From: Streptomyces sp. NRRL F-2664
GTDB taxonomy: Bacteria; Actinomycetota; Actinomycetes; Streptomycetales; Streptomycetaceae
Length of the DNA stretch: 64,000 nucleotides
Assembly (NCBI RefSeq): GCF_000719345.1
Contig: NZ_JOFX01000012.1
Location: forward strand, 62,001-126,000
Direction: 5' to 3'
Positions 17,861 to 27,175 of this stretch are shown piece after piece. The notes below the pieces were generated by a model that made no database searches, was not told the origin of the DNA, and saw nothing but the letters and a program-made list of their open reading frames with translations. Within the stretch, counting starts at the first letter, position 1. The number at the start of each line of letters is the position of its first letter. The translations under genes and the position numbers were made by a program.

Positions 17861-18514
17861 TCAGATCCGGTATCCGGAGCCGGGCACCGTCACGATGACG
17901 GGCGGCTCGCCCAGCTTGCGGCGCAGGGTCATCACCGTCACGCGCACCACGTTGGTGAACGGGTCGGTGTTCTCGTCCCAGGCCTTCTCCAGCAGCTGCT
18001 CGGCCGAGACGACGGTCCCCTCGCTGCGCATGAGGACCTCCAGCACCGCGAACTCCTTCGGGGCCAGCTGCACCTCCTTGCCCTCGCGGAACACCTCGCG
18101 CCGGTTGGGGTCCAGCTTGATGCCGGCCCGCTCCAGCACGGGCGGCAGCGCGACGGTGGTGCGCCGGCCCAGCGCCCGCACGCGGGCGGTCAGCTCGGTG
18201 AAGGCGAACGGCTTGGGCAGGTAGTCGTCCGCCCCGAGCTCCAGGCCCTCCACGCGGTCGCTCACGTCACCGGAGGCGGTCAGCATCAGTACGCGGGTCG
18301 GCATGCCGAGCTCGACGATCTTCCGGCACACGTCGTCACCATGGACCAGCGGGAGGTCCCGGTCGAGCACGACCACGTCGTAGTCGTTCACGCCGACCCG
18401 CTCCAGGGCGGCGGCGCCGTCGTACACGACGTCCACGGCCATGGCCTCCCGGCGCAGGCCGGTGGCCACCGCATCGGCGAGCAGCTGCTCGTCCTCGACG
18501 ACGAGTACGCGCAC
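17861..18514 (-). CDS. cutR: CutR response regulator
   Basis: 217 residues from GTG 18514, preceded by the strong ribosome site GGAGGAAGG. The receiver domain has phospho-acceptor Asp51 (VVVLDRDLPLVHGDD) and the conserved Lys in DDYLPKPF; the OmpR-type winged helix includes LAPKEFAVLEVLMRSEGTVV and ends TVPGSGYRI. It is first in the operon with cutS. A direct repeat with 11-nt period 64-84 nt upstream (18578-18597) has the layout of an OmpR-family binding site, suggesting autoregulation. Confidence 0.88.
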   Translation of the reverse strand: MRVLVVEDEQLLADAVATGLRREAMAVDVVYDGAAALERVGVNDYDVVVLDRDLPLVHGDDVCRKIVELGMPTRVLMLTASGDVSDRVEGLELGADDYLPKPFAFTELTARVRALGRRTTVALPPVLERAGIKLDPNRREVFREGKEVQLAPKEFAVLEVLMRSEGTVVSAEQLLEKAWDENTDPFTNVVRVTVMTLRRKLGEPPVIVTVPGSGYRI

Positions 18515-18577
18515 GTCGTTTCCTTCCTCCGAGCCCAGAAGGGCACACGTGTATTGCGTCGTACATCCTGCCCGTTT

Positions 18578-18597
18578 CGGCCGTAAACCGGCTGTAA
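18578..18597 (-). promoter_or_regulatory. 11-nt-period direct repeat upstream of cutR (candidate CutR site)
   Basis: Minus strand: TTACAGCCG (18597-18589) and TTACGGCCG (18586-18578), 8 of 9 positions identical, spaced exactly 11 nt. OmpR-family dimers bind such head-to-tail repeats. Confidence 0.45.
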
Positions 18598-18760
18598 GAC
18601 GGGTCAGGGAGGGGCCCGCGGGGCGGAAGTGGGGATTCCTTCGCTTCCGGAGGTTTCTGGGCCCAGGGTGCCGGGGAGGACGTGAGAACACCCCATCCAC
18701 TCCCTGACGGCGGTATCGCCACGTGCCGCCGCCGACCCACGAAGAGGGGGCGAACCCATC

Positions 18761-18940
18761 ATGGACGCATTCACCGCGGGTCTCCTGCAGCGCATCAGGG
18801 CCACGCAGTCGGATCTCAGGCACGCCCGTGAGACGGGCGACGACTTCCTCGCGGAAGTGGAACTGGCGGAGCTGGAGGACCTCCAGCGCCTGGCCGCCGA
18901 GCACGGCGTGCCGGTCACGGCCGCCGTTCCCGCCTGCTGA
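18761..18940 (+). CDS. Small conserved-looking protein, 59 residues
   Basis: ATG 18761 with GAAGAGGGGG 10-19 nt upstream; stop at 18938. The product starts MDAFTAGLLQRIRATQSDLR and has a predicted amphipathic, acidic helix (DDFLAEVELAELEDLQRLAA) with no signal or cysteine pair (one terminal Cys). The codon positions follow Streptomyces bias. It is divergent from cutR and closed by a very strong terminator, so it is likely real. I do not recognise a family with certainty. Confidence 0.7.
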   Translation: MDAFTAGLLQRIRATQSDLRHARETGDDFLAEVELAELEDLQRLAAEHGVPVTAAVPAC

Positions 18941-18963
18941 CCGGCTGCCGAGCGCCGATCCGG

Positions 18964-19015
18964 GACGTACGTGGACCCCGGCCGCCCGAAGGGGCGGCCG
19001 GGGTCCACGTACGTC
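18964..19015. terminator. 24-bp perfect stem, bidirectional terminator
   Basis: 24-nt arms (18964-18987 and 18992-19015) pair without mismatch around a 4-nt loop. It lies between the 59-residue ORF (+) and the inositol monophosphatase (-). It is exceptionally stable for an intergenic hairpin of this size. Confidence 0.75.
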
Positions 19016-19028
19016 CGCCCGGCCCCGC

Positions 19029-19829
19029 TCAGTCGTGCCAGGCCCCGGACTCCTCCAGCAGCGGCTGGAGCGAGGCGAAGACGGCCGGGGTGGCGGCCAG
19101 TGCCAGCTCCCCGGAGGCCGGCCGACCCGGGCGGCCTCCGGTCACGGCCCCGGCCTCCCGGGCGATCAGCTCACCGGCGGCCAGGTCCCACGGGTTCAGC
19201 CCGCGCTCGTAGTAGCCGTCCAGCCGTCCCGCGGCCACGTCGCACAGGTCCAACGCCGCCGAGCCGCCCCGCCGGATGTCCCGCACCAGCGGGATGATCC
19301 GCTGCGCGACGTCGGCCTGGTGCGCCCGGCGGGCCTGGACGTAGGCGAATCCGGTCCCGACCAGGGCCTGGTCCAGCGGGGCCGCCGGCCGGCAGGCGAG
19401 GCGGGCCGTGCCCAGCCAGGCGCCGCCGCCGCGGACCGCGTGGTAGACCTCCCCGCGCATCGGCGCCGCGACGACGCCGACCACGGTCTCGCCCTCGTAC
19501 TCGGCGGCGATGGACACGCCCCAGCTGGGGAGCCCGTAGAGGTAGTTGACGGTGCCGTCCAGCGGGTCGACGACCCAGCGCACGCCGCTCGTCCCCGGGG
19601 TGTCGGCACCCTCCTCGCCGAGCAGCCCGTCCTCGGGCCGCCGCTCGGCGAGGATGCCGGTGATCAGCTTCTCCGCCGCGATGTCCATCTCGGTCACCAC
19701 GTCGATGGGGCTGGTCTTCGTCGCCGCCACCGCCAGGTCGGCCGGCCGGCCGTCGCGCAGCAGAGCCCCGGCCTGCCGGGCGGCCTCCATGCCCACGTCC
19801 AGCAGGTGTGCCATCAGCTCTTCGGACAT
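19029..19829 (-). CDS. Inositol monophosphatase family protein
   Basis: 266 residues from ATG 19829, with GGAAGAGGA upstream. Mg2+-dependent phosphatase signatures are intact: LLGEEGA (metal Glu), WVVDPLDGTVNYLYG (motif A), and LNPWDLAAGELIAREAGAV (motif B). It hydrolyses a phosphomonoester such as inositol-1-phosphate or a related sugar phosphate; the substrate is not fixed by sequence. It is 13 nt downstream of hemH and likely shares its message. Confidence 0.9.
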   Translation of the reverse strand: MSEELMAHLLDVGMEAARQAGALLRDGRPADLAVAATKTSPIDVVTEMDIAAEKLITGILAERRPEDGLLGEEGADTPGTSGVRWVVDPLDGTVNYLYGLPSWGVSIAAEYEGETVVGVVAAPMRGEVYHAVRGGGAWLGTARLACRPAAPLDQALVGTGFAYVQARRAHQADVAQRIIPLVRDIRRGGSAALDLCDVAAGRLDGYYERGLNPWDLAAGELIAREAGAVTGGRPGRPASGELALAATPAVFASLQPLLEESGAWHD

Positions 19830-19842
19830 CAGGTTCCTCTTC

Positions 19843-20994
19843 CTAGTACGGGCTGTCCGCGCCCGCGGCGGCCGGCCGGGGGCTGCGCGCCGGGCAGCAG
19901 CCCACCGCGCACACGTCGTGGCTCTGGCCCAGCAGGCCCACCCAGCACTCCTCGGCCGCCTCGCCGCGCTCCTTGGCGGCGCGCTCCAGCACGAGTTCCC
20001 GTACGGCCCCGGCGAACGCCGGGTCGGCACCGACGGTCGCCGACCGCGCCACCGGCAGGCCCAGTTCCGCGGCCTTCGCGGTCGCCTCGGTGTCGAGGTC
20101 GTACAGGACCTCCATGTGGTCGGAGACGAAGCCGATGGGCACCATGACCGCGGCCGGCGCGCCCTCGGCGTGCAGGGCCTCCAGGTGGTCGCAGATGTCC
20201 GGCTCCAGCCACGGGATGTGCGGGGCGCCGCTGCGGGACTGGTAGACGAGCTTCCAGGGGCGCGCGACACCGGTCCGCACCGCCACCTCGTCCGCGATCA
20301 CCCGGGCGACGTCGAGGTGCTGCTTGACGTACGCGCCGCCCTCCCCGCCCTCCGTGTGGTCCTCGACGGGGCCGGAGGTGTCCGCGGCGGCGGTCGGAAT
20401 GGAGTGCGTGGTGAAGGCGAGGTGCGCCCCGGCGCGCACCTCCTCCGGCAGCGCGTCGAGCGCGGCCACCACACCGTCGATCATGGGCTCGACGAAACCG
20501 GGGTGGTTGAAGTAGTGCCGCAGCTTGTCGACCCTCGGCGGCTCCACGCCCTCCTCGGCCAGGGCGGCCAGCGCGTCGGCGAGGTTCTCCCGGTACTGCC
20601 GGCAGCCCGAGTACGAGGCGTAGGCGCTGGTCGCGAGGACGGCGATGCGGCGGCGCCCGTCGGCGGCCATCTCCCGCACGACGTCGGTCAGGTAGGGGGC
20701 CCAGTTGCGGTTGCCCCAGTAGACGGGCAGGTCCACCCCGTGCTCGGCGAAGTCCTTGCGCAGCGCGTCCAGCAGCGCGCGGTTCTGCGCGTTGATCGGG
20801 CTGACCCCGCCGAAGCCGAAGTAGTGCTGTCCGACCTCCTTGAGACGCTCGCGCGGGATCCCGCGCCCGCGCGTGACGTTCTCCAGGAAGGGCACGACGT
20901 CTTCGGGCCCCTCGGGGCCGCCGAAGGAGAGCAGCAGCAGGGCGTCGTACGGGGCGGCGGGCCCGCCGGCGGGCGGGGGGAGCTGGTCTGACAT
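19843..20994 (-). CDS. hemH: Coproporphyrin ferrochelatase
   Basis: 383 residues. It inserts Fe2+ into coproporphyrin III in the Gram-positive (coproporphyrin-dependent) heme route. The ferrochelatase fold is visible from [16 protein letters not shown]; the active-site His is in FTTHSIP and the acidic face in [14 protein letters not shown]. Cys in YSGCRQY plus a C-terminal cluster ([19 protein letters not shown]) match the [2Fe-2S] ligands known in actinobacterial enzymes. An iron box lies 68-82 nt upstream of the start, suggesting iron control by a DmdR/IdeR-type repressor. Confidence 0.93.
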   Translation of the reverse strand: MSDQLPPPAGGPAAPYDALLLLSFGGPEGPEDVVPFLENVTRGRGIPRERLKEVGQHYFGFGGVSPINAQNRALLDALRKDFAEHGVDLPVYWGNRNWAPYLTDVVREMAADGRRRIAVLATSAYASYSGCRQYRENLADALAALAEEGVEPPRVDKLRHYFNHPGFVEPMIDGVVAALDALPEEVRAGAHLAFTTHSIPTAAADTSGPVEDHTEGGEGGAYVKQHLDVARVIADEVAVRTGVARPWKLVYQSRSGAPHIPWLEPDICDHLEALHAEGAPAAVMVPIGFVSDHMEVLYDLDTEATAKAAELGLPVARSATVGADPAFAGAVRELVLERAAKERGEAAEECWVGLLGQSHDVCAVGCCPARSPRPAAAGADSPY

Positions 20995-21061
20995 GCCTCG
21001 AATCCTGCCACTCGGGCCGCTCCGGAGAGAACCGCCCCGTCCGCGAGGCGGACAGCGGAAC

Positions 21062-21076
21062 AGGTAAGGTGAACCT
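21062..21076. promoter_or_regulatory. Iron box (DmdR/IdeR-type operator)
   Basis: AGGTAAGGTGAACCT matches the actinobacterial iron-box core AGGTTAGGCTAACCT at 12 of 15 positions, and the following bases extend the dyad. It lies between the divergent starts of hemH and the MFS gene, so it could act on both. Confidence 0.6.
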
Positions 21077-21167
21077 AACTTCTGATTCGCGGAAACTCCT
21101 CCCGTGCGGTGCCCGGTCGGCCGTCGTAACCTGTACGGGCCGATATCGTCCCTTACGGAGGGCCCCC

Positions 21168-22424
21168 TTGCCCAGTCCCTACCGCGCGATCTTCGCGGCC
21201 CCCGGCACCAAGGGGTTCAGTGCCGCCGGCCTGATAGGCCGCCTGCCGATATCCATGGTCGGCGTCGGCATCCTGACGATGATCTCCGAGATCACCGGCC
21301 GGTACGCCATGGCGAGCGCGCTGACCGGCACCCTCGCCCTCGCCGCGGCCGTGGTCGGCCCGCAGGTGTCCCGGCTGGTCGACCAGCACGGGCAGCGGGC
21401 GGTCCTGCGCCCCGCCACCCTGATCTGCGTGGGCGCCGTCGCCCTCCTGCTGGTGGCCGCGGCGAACGGCTGGCCCGACTGGACCCTCTTCGTCTGCGCG
21501 GCCGTGGCGGGTTGCGTGCCCAGCGTCGGCTCGATGGTCCGCGCCCGGTGGACCGTCATCTACCGCGACTCCCCGCGCGAACTGCACACCGCGTACTCCT
21601 TCGAATCCGTCGTGGACGAGGTGTGCTTCATCTTCGGCCCGATCCTCGCGATCGGGCTGTCCACCACCTGGTTCCCCGAGGCGGGCCCGCTGATCGCCGC
21701 CGTCTGCCTGCTCGTCGGCGTGTGGCTGCTCACGGCCCAGCGCTCCACCGAGCCCGCGCCGCACCCGCGCACGCAGGGCGGCGACCGGGCCTCGGCCCTG
21801 CGCTCCCCGGGACTGCAGGTCCTGACGGCCACGTTCGTGGCGACCGGCGCGATCTTCGGCTCCATCGACGTGTCCACGCTGGCCTTCGCCGACGAGCAGG
21901 GGCAGAAGTCCGCCGCAAGCTTCATCCTGGCCATCTGGGCGGCCGGATCCTGCCTGGCGGGCATCGTCTTCGGTCTGCTCCATCTCAAGGGCCGGACCGA
22001 ACTGCGGTGGGTACTGGGCGTATGTGCGATGGCCGTGAGTATGATCCCCCTCCTACTGGCCGGGAACCTTCCGTTTCTGGCCGTGGCGCTCTTCGTCTCG
22101 GGCCTCGCCATCGCTCCCACGATGATCACCACGATGGCCCTGATCGAGGCGCACGTACCCCACGCGAAGCTGACCGAGGGCATGACCTGGATCAGCACCG
22201 GCCTCGCGGTCGGTATCGCGCTCGGCTCGTCCGTGACCGGCTGGGTCGTGGACGCGGCCGGCGCGCGGAGCGGGTACGTCGTCTCCCTCTCGGCGGGGGC
22301 GGCCGCGGCGGCGGTGGCGTTCGCGGGATACCGCCGGCTGACGAGGCCGGCGCAAGGGGAGGAGCCTGCATCCGATGGCGACGGCGACAGCACGGAACGG
22401 CAGCACGGCGACCGCGTGGCGTAA
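21168..22424 (+). CDS. MFS transporter (iron-box linked, possible exporter)
   Basis: 418 residues from TTG 21168, chosen for the CGGAGGG ribosome site ending 7 nt upstream and because the conserved N-terminus [20 protein letters not shown] begins there; an ATG-initiated frame from 21069 would overlap the iron box. About 12 membrane segments. The substrate is unknown. The divergent position to hemH across an iron box suggests iron-regulated expression and raises the option of siderophore or porphyrin efflux. The 3' end overlaps the next gene by 50 nt. Confidence 0.82.
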   Translation: MPSPYRAIFAAPGTKGFSAAGLIGRLPISMVGVGILTMISEITGRYAMASALTGTLALAAAVVGPQVSRLVDQHGQRAVLRPATLICVGAVALLLVAAANGWPDWTLFVCAAVAGCVPSVGSMVRARWTVIYRDSPRELHTAYSFESVVDEVCFIFGPILAIGLSTTWFPEAGPLIAAVCLLVGVWLLTAQRSTEPAPHPRTQGGDRASALRSPGLQVLTATFVATGAIFGSIDVSTLAFADEQGQKSAASFILAIWAAGSCLAGIVFGLLHLKGRTELRWVLGVCAMAVSMIPLLLAGNLPFLAVALFVSGLAIAPTMITTMALIEAHVPHAKLTEGMTWISTGLAVGIALGSSVTGWVVDAAGARSGYVVSLSAGAAAAAVAFAGYRRLTRPAQGEEPASDGDGDSTERQHGDRVA

Positions 22425-23703
22425 CTGGGCGGGCAACGTCACCGCCACGCCCACCCGCGTGGTGACCCCGGCCTCGGTCGGGGAGCTCCAGGAGGCGGTC
22501 CGCAGGGCCGCCGAGGACGGGCTGCGGGTGAAGGCGGTCGGCACCGGCCACTCCTTCACCGCGGCCGCCGCGACCGACGGCGTCCTCGTCCGGCCGCAGG
22601 CGCTGGCGGGGATCCGGTCGATCGACCGTGCGGCCGGCACCGTGACGGTGGCGGCGGGCACGGCCCTGAAGGACCTCAACCGGGCCCTCGCCGCCGAGGG
22701 GCTCTCGCTCACCAACATGGGCGACATCATGGAGCAGACGGTCTCCGGCGCCACCAGCACCGGCACCCACGGCACCGGCCGCGACTCCGCCTCCATCGCC
22801 GCCCAGATCCGCGCCCTGGAGCTGGTCACGGCGGACGGCCGGCTGCTGACGTGCTCGCAGAAGGAGAATTCCGAGGTGTTCTCGGCGGCCCGGGTGGGCA
22901 TCGGTGCGCTCGGCATCGTCACCGCGATCACCTTCGCCGTGGAGCCGCTCTTCTTCCTGACCGCCCGTGAGGAGCCCATGGGCTTCGAGCGGGTGACCGC
23001 GGAGTTCGAGGAGCACTTCGCGGAGAACGAGCACTTCGAGTTCTACTGGTTCCCGCACACCGGCAACTGCAACACCAAGCGCAACAACCGCAGCCAGGGC
23101 CCCGCCGCCCCGCCCGGACCGGTCAGCGGCTGGATCGAGGACGAGCTGCTCTCCAACGGCCTCTTCCAGGCGGTCAACACCCTGGGCCGTGCGGTGCCCG
23201 CCACCATCCCCGCCATCGCCCGCGTGGCCAGTCGCGCGCTGTCGGCCCGCACCTACACCGACATCCCGTACCGGGTGTTCACCAGCCCCCGCCGGGTGCG
23301 GTTCGTGGAGATGGAGTACGCCCTCCCCCGCGAGGCGGTGGTCGAGGCCCTGCGGGAGCTGCGGACGACGGTCGACCGCTCCCGGCTGCGGATCAGCTTC
23401 CCGGTGGAGGTGCGGACCGCCCCGGCGGACGACATCCCGCTGTCCACGGCCTCGGGGCGCGACACGGCCTACATCGCGGTGCACATGTACCGCGGCACCC
23501 CCTACCGGGCCTACTTCACCGCGGCGGAGCGCATCTTCACCGCCCACGGGGGGCGCCCGCACTGGGGCAAGGTGCACACGCGGGACGCGGAGTACCTCTC
23601 CCGGGTCTACCCGCGCTTCGGCGAGTTCACCGCGCTGCGCGACCGACTCGACCCCGACCGGGTCTTCGGCAACGACTACCTCCGGCGCGTCCTGGGGGCC
23701 TGA
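22375..23703 (+). CDS. FAD-linked D-arabinono-1,4-lactone oxidase family protein
   Basis: 442 residues. The N-terminal PCMH-type FAD domain has VKAVGTGHSFTAAAATDG (FAD-binding histidine region) and TSTGTHGTGRDSAS; the C-terminal ALO domain (residues ~190-442) includes FEFYWFPHTG and the conserved end HWGKVHTRDAEYLSRVYPRF. These enzymes oxidise sugar 1,4-lactones or alditols with O2. ATG 22375 with GGGGAGG upstream lies inside the 3' end of the MFS gene, so the genes are coupled. Confidence 0.88.
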   Translation: MATATARNGSTATAWRNWAGNVTATPTRVVTPASVGELQEAVRRAAEDGLRVKAVGTGHSFTAAAATDGVLVRPQALAGIRSIDRAAGTVTVAAGTALKDLNRALAAEGLSLTNMGDIMEQTVSGATSTGTHGTGRDSASIAAQIRALELVTADGRLLTCSQKENSEVFSAARVGIGALGIVTAITFAVEPLFFLTAREEPMGFERVTAEFEEHFAENEHFEFYWFPHTGNCNTKRNNRSQGPAAPPGPVSGWIEDELLSNGLFQAVNTLGRAVPATIPAIARVASRALSARTYTDIPYRVFTSPRRVRFVEMEYALPREAVVEALRELRTTVDRSRLRISFPVEVRTAPADDIPLSTASGRDTAYIAVHMYRGTPYRAYFTAAERIFTAHGGRPHWGKVHTRDAEYLSRVYPRFGEFTALRDRLDPDRVFGNDYLRRVLGA

Positions 23704-23722
23704 GGCCGGCCGAACCGGAAGT

Positions 23723-23761
23723 GGACAGGCGCGACGTGTGCCGCACCTCTCGCGCTTGTCC
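23723..23761 (+). terminator. Hairpin terminator after the lactone oxidase gene
   Basis: GGACAGGCGCGA (23723-23734) pairs with TCGCGCTTGTCC (23750-23761) with one G-T wobble; followed by TCTTTC. 20 nt after the stop codon. Confidence 0.6.
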
Positions 23762-24252
23762 TCTTTCGGCAGTTGGTGACAGCCCGGCGAAGGCGATAGT
23801 TCCGTTTCGGGTGATTCCGTGCAGCGCAACACCCGCCGTTCGGGCCGCGGATGCAGGTGGGACCCGACAGCGGGCAGGCCAACTCCCGCCGTCCGGCAAA
23901 ACTCCGGCGGCGCGGCGGTCCACCCAGGTGGCCCGAATGGAGTACTGTGGCGAGCCCTGGGTCTGTCCTTCCTTTCGGATGTCCGGATCCGGGAGAGGGG
24001 GCCGGCTGACGGAAAGCGGCACTCGAAGACCGGCGATGCCGCGGCATTGCACGGGTCCTGCTGCGCACAGTAACCGTCCGGTCACTATGCGTGCTCAACA
24101 GGTAACCGTGCCATAACGGCGATCAAGGGCGCATGCCCGACACGCCGGTTTAACTCGGCAAGGTTGTGGCAGGCTGCACCCGGGCAGGCCACACTCGACT
24201 AGCGGAAGCAGCGACGCACGTGACGTCGGCAGGCACCACCCGGGAGGTCCCC
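23762..24252. other. Intergenic region upstream of sepH
   Basis: About 490 nt with no convincing gene; open frames here lack a ribosome site and typical codon bias. GC content is lower than in the neighbours, especially 23940-24140, consistent with promoter DNA for sepH. I could not fix a single -10/-35 pair. Confidence 0.5.
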
Positions 24253-25278
24253 ATGCCCGAACTGCGTGTCGTGGCCGTCTCCAATGACGGCACACGACTG
24301 GTGCTCAAGGCTGCGGACAGCACGGAGTACACGCTTCCGATCGACGAGCGGCTTCGGGCTGCGGTACGCAACGACCGCGCACGCCTGAACCAGATCGAGA
24401 TCGAGGTGGAGAGCCACCTCCGCCCCCGTGACATCCAGGCGCGCATACGAGCCGGTGCCTCCGCGGAGGAGGTCGCCCAACTCGCCGGCATCCCCGTCGA
24501 CCGCGTCCGCCGCTTCGAGGGCCCCGTGCTCGCCGAGCGCGCCTTCATGGCCGAGCGCGCCCGCAAGACACCGGTGCGCCGACCCGGCGAGAACACCGGG
24601 CCGCAGCTCGGCGAGGCCGTACAGGAACGACTGACCCTGCGCGGGGCCGAGAAGGACTCCGTCCAGTGGGACTCGTGGCGCCGCGACGACGGCACCTGGG
24701 AAGTCCTCCTGGTCTACCGGGTCGTCGGCGAGCCGCACTCGGCGAGCTGGACCTACGACCCGCCGCGCCGGCTGGTCGTGGCCGTGGACGACGAGGCGCG
24801 CTCCCTCATCGGCGAGTCCGAGGACCTGCCGGCGGCACCGGAGCCGAGCTTCCCCTTCGTACCGAGGATCGCGCGCCTGCCCCGCGACCGGCCGCTGGAC
24901 CGCGCCCTGGACCGGCAGCTGGAGCGGGTCGAGCCCCGGCCCACGCCCGTACCGGAGCCGGAGGAGGAACGGGACACGCTGACCAGCCTGCTGGAGGCGG
25001 TACCGAGCTTCCGCGGCGACATGGTCGTGCCGGAGCGCACCGAAGCGACGGAGACGGAAGCCGAGGTGGAGGAGCCGCCGGCGCCCGCCGCGTCGGCGGG
25101 CGCGGGCGCCGCGTACGCGGACGTGCTCATGCCCCGCACGGTGGGGGGCCACCGCGACCGGTTGACGGGCACCACCGATCGCCAGGCCGAGGCCGACGGG
25201 GTCCGCCCCGGGCGCCGTGCGGCGGTGCCCAGCTGGGACGAGATCGTCTTCGGCACGCGCCGCAAGAAGCAGGAGTAG
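24253..25278 (+). CDS. sepH: SepH cell-division protein (DUF3071)
   Basis: 341 residues from ATG 24253 with GGGAGGT upstream. The N-terminal DUF3071 domain (PELRVVAVSNDGTRLVLKAA) contains a helix-turn-helix-like segment (IRAGASAEEVAQLAGIPVDR). A conserved central part (KDSVQWDSWRRDDGTWEVLL) and a long Pro/Glu-rich linker lead to a conserved basic C-terminal tip (WDEIVFGTRRKKQE). SepH binds FtsZ and promotes assembly of Z-rings in sporulating Streptomyces hyphae. Length and ends match the known protein. Confidence 0.93.
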   Translation: MPELRVVAVSNDGTRLVLKAADSTEYTLPIDERLRAAVRNDRARLNQIEIEVESHLRPRDIQARIRAGASAEEVAQLAGIPVDRVRRFEGPVLAERAFMAERARKTPVRRPGENTGPQLGEAVQERLTLRGAEKDSVQWDSWRRDDGTWEVLLVYRVVGEPHSASWTYDPPRRLVVAVDDEARSLIGESEDLPAAPEPSFPFVPRIARLPRDRPLDRALDRQLERVEPRPTPVPEPEEERDTLTSLLEAVPSFRGDMVVPERTEATETEAEVEEPPAPAASAGAGAAYADVLMPRTVGGHRDRLTGTTDRQAEADGVRPGRRAAVPSWDEIVFGTRRKKQE

Positions 25279-25348
25279 CGCGGGGCGGCACGGCGTCGGC
25301 TCCCCTCGGGGAGCGCACCGGCATGCCGCCCGCCCCGTCGCCGCGCCC

Positions 25349-26203
25349 CTACTGCGGGTCCGGACCGGTGGCCACCGGACGGGCCGGGTCCGTGCACCAG
25401 TGCGACCAACTGCCCGCATAGAGGTCGGACGCGATACCGGCCACTTCCAGGGCCAGCACCTCGTGCGCTCCCGACACCCCGGATCCGCAGTACACGCCGA
25501 CCGGGGTGCCCTCCGACGCGCCGAGCGCCTCGAACCGGGCCCGCAGGGCGTGTGCCGGCAGGAAACGGCCGTCGGGCCCCACGTTCTCGGTGGTCGGGGC
25601 CGACAGCGCGCCCGGGATGTGGCCGCCCACCGGGTCGATCGGCTCCACCTCGCCGCGGTACCGCTCCCCCGCCCGGGCGTCCAGCAGGACGCCCTCGCGC
25701 GCCCGTGCGGCCGCCGCGTCGGCGTCGAGCAGCCCGCGCCCGCCCGGGTTTGGCTTGAAATCACCCTCAGCCGGAACCACTCGTTCAGCCGTGACGGGTC
25801 CGCCCGCCGCGGTCCACGCAGCCAGTCCGCCGTCCAGGACTCGCACGTTCGGGTGACCTGTCCAGCGCAACAGCCACCACGCGCGGGCCGCCGCCCAGCC
25901 CTGTCCGCCGTCGTACACGACCACCGGTACGTCCGCCCGGACCCCGGCCTCGCGCATGGCCGCACCGAAGGCCTCCGGGTCCGGCAGCGGGTGGCGTCCC
26001 CCGGACCCGGCCGGACCTGCCAGTTCGCGGTCGAGGTCGACGTACACGGCGCCCGGCAGGTGCCCGGCCTCGTAGGCGGGCCGCTGGTCGGGGCCGCCCA
26101 GCTGCCAGCGGACGTCCAGCAGGACCGGCGGCCGGGCTCCCGCCAGCTCGTCCCTGAGTTCGGCGGCGGAGAGAATCGCAGTTTTCGCACTCATGGCGGC
26201 CAT
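25349..26203 (-). CDS. Sulfurtransferase (tandem rhodanese)
   Basis: 284 residues with two rhodanese domains. The first (~10-130) is inactive-like (VVVYDGGQGWAAARAWWLL has no Cys nucleophile). The second (~160-280) carries the active Cys in VGVYCGSGVSGAHE, a CGSGVS/T loop typical of mercaptopyruvate/thiosulfate sulfurtransferases. The exact sulfur donor is unknown. Two ATGs (26203 and 26194) follow GGGGAGGAAG; spacing does not decide between them. Convergent with sepH. Confidence 0.88.
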   Translation of the reverse strand: MAAMSAKTAILSAAELRDELAGARPPVLLDVRWQLGGPDQRPAYEAGHLPGAVYVDLDRELAGPAGSGGRHPLPDPEAFGAAMREAGVRADVPVVVYDGGQGWAAARAWWLLRWTGHPNVRVLDGGLAAWTAAGGPVTAERVVPAEGDFKPNPGGRGLLDADAAAARAREGVLLDARAGERYRGEVEPIDPVGGHIPGALSAPTTENVGPDGRFLPAHALRARFEALGASEGTPVGVYCGSGVSGAHEVLALEVAGIASDLYAGSWSHWCTDPARPVATGPDPQ

Positions 26204-26369
26204 CTTCCTCCCCGTCCGGCACCCCCGTCACAGGGTGCTCCGCGACGGGGCACCCGGTTCCGGTCAACTCCGTTCCGGACCACCGGAATGCGGCGCGGCC
26301 GGGGCGCGCCGCGTCCGCCGGAGTGGAACCATCAGCACCGGTGACGGCTCGACGGAGGAGACGGCTGAC

Positions 26370-27152
26370 ATGACCGAGGCAGCGGAAGCATCCCGGTGCA
26401 CGCCCGGCACCCCCTGCTGGGTGAGTCTCATGGTGCACGGCCTGGGGAGCACCGAGGACTTCTACGCCGACCTGTTCGGATGGGAGTACGTACCGGGACC
26501 CGAGCAGCTCGGGCGCTACGTCCGCGCCGTGCTGGACGGCCACGAGGTGGCCGGGATCGGCGAGCTGCCGCCCGACGCACACCTGGCGACGGCGTGGACC
26601 ACGTACCTGGCCACGGACGACGCCGACGCGACGGCCGAGTCGGTCCGGGCCTGCGGCGGCACGGTCGCGGTGGGACCGCTGGACGCCGGCGCGGCGGGGC
26701 GGGTGGCGATCTGCTCCGACCCTCTGGGAGCCGTCTTCGGCTTGTGGCAGGCGCAGACGCGCCTGGGCACCCGGCCGCACGGGCCGGGTGCCCCCGTCTG
26801 GCACGAGCTGGTCACCCAGGAGGCCTCGACGGTGGGCAAGTTCTACGAGCACGTTTTCGGCCACGAGGCGCAGGCGCACGTCACCGCCTCGGACGACTTC
26901 GACCACCTCACCCTGAACCTGGCGGACCGCCCCGTCGCCGCCGTGCACGGCGTCGGCCGTTCACTGCCGCACGACCGCGGGCCGCACTGGCTGACCCACT
27001 TCGAGGTGGAGGACACCGACGCGGCCGCGCTCCGGGTCCGGGAACTCGGCGGGCGCGTCGTCGATCCGCCCCGCGAGGGCCTGCGCGGACGCCAGGCCAC
27101 CGTGGCGGACCCGGAGGGCGCGGTGTTCGCCCTCGTACGGTCGCGACGCTGA
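26370..27152 (+). CDS. Tandem VOC (glyoxalase-like) protein
   Basis: 260 residues from ATG 26370 with CGGAGGAG upstream; the open frame to 26193 is not coding-like. Two VOC repeats (~10-120 and ~135-260): GTPCWVSLMVHGLGSTEDFY and APVWHELVTQEASTVGKFYE, each with a beta-alpha-beta-beta-beta pattern and DPLGAVFGLWQ / DPEGAVFALV ends. Many such proteins are annotated as hydroxylases or resistance proteins; the function here is unknown. Its stop codon lies within a hairpin shared with the convergent MFS gene. Confidence 0.85.
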   Translation: MTEAAEASRCTPGTPCWVSLMVHGLGSTEDFYADLFGWEYVPGPEQLGRYVRAVLDGHEVAGIGELPPDAHLATAWTTYLATDDADATAESVRACGGTVAVGPLDAGAAGRVAICSDPLGAVFGLWQAQTRLGTRPHGPGAPVWHELVTQEASTVGKFYEHVFGHEAQAHVTASDDFDHLTLNLADRPVAAVHGVGRSLPHDRGPHWLTHFEVEDTDAAALRVRELGGRVVDPPREGLRGRQATVADPEGAVFALVRSRR

Positions 27153-27175
27153 ACGCCGCAGGGGTTCAGGCGTCG
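27144..27175. terminator. Shared terminator hairpin overlapping two convergent stop codons
   Basis: CGACGCTGAAC (27144-27154) pairs with GTTCAGGCGTCG (27164-27175) with one bulged base. The arms contain the stop codons of the VOC gene (27150-27152) and MFS gene (27166-27168). Confidence 0.5.

Noticed and set aside
23762..24252. Small ORFs upstream of sepH
   Set aside because: Lower GC, no codon bias and no ribosome site; treated as promoter DNA.
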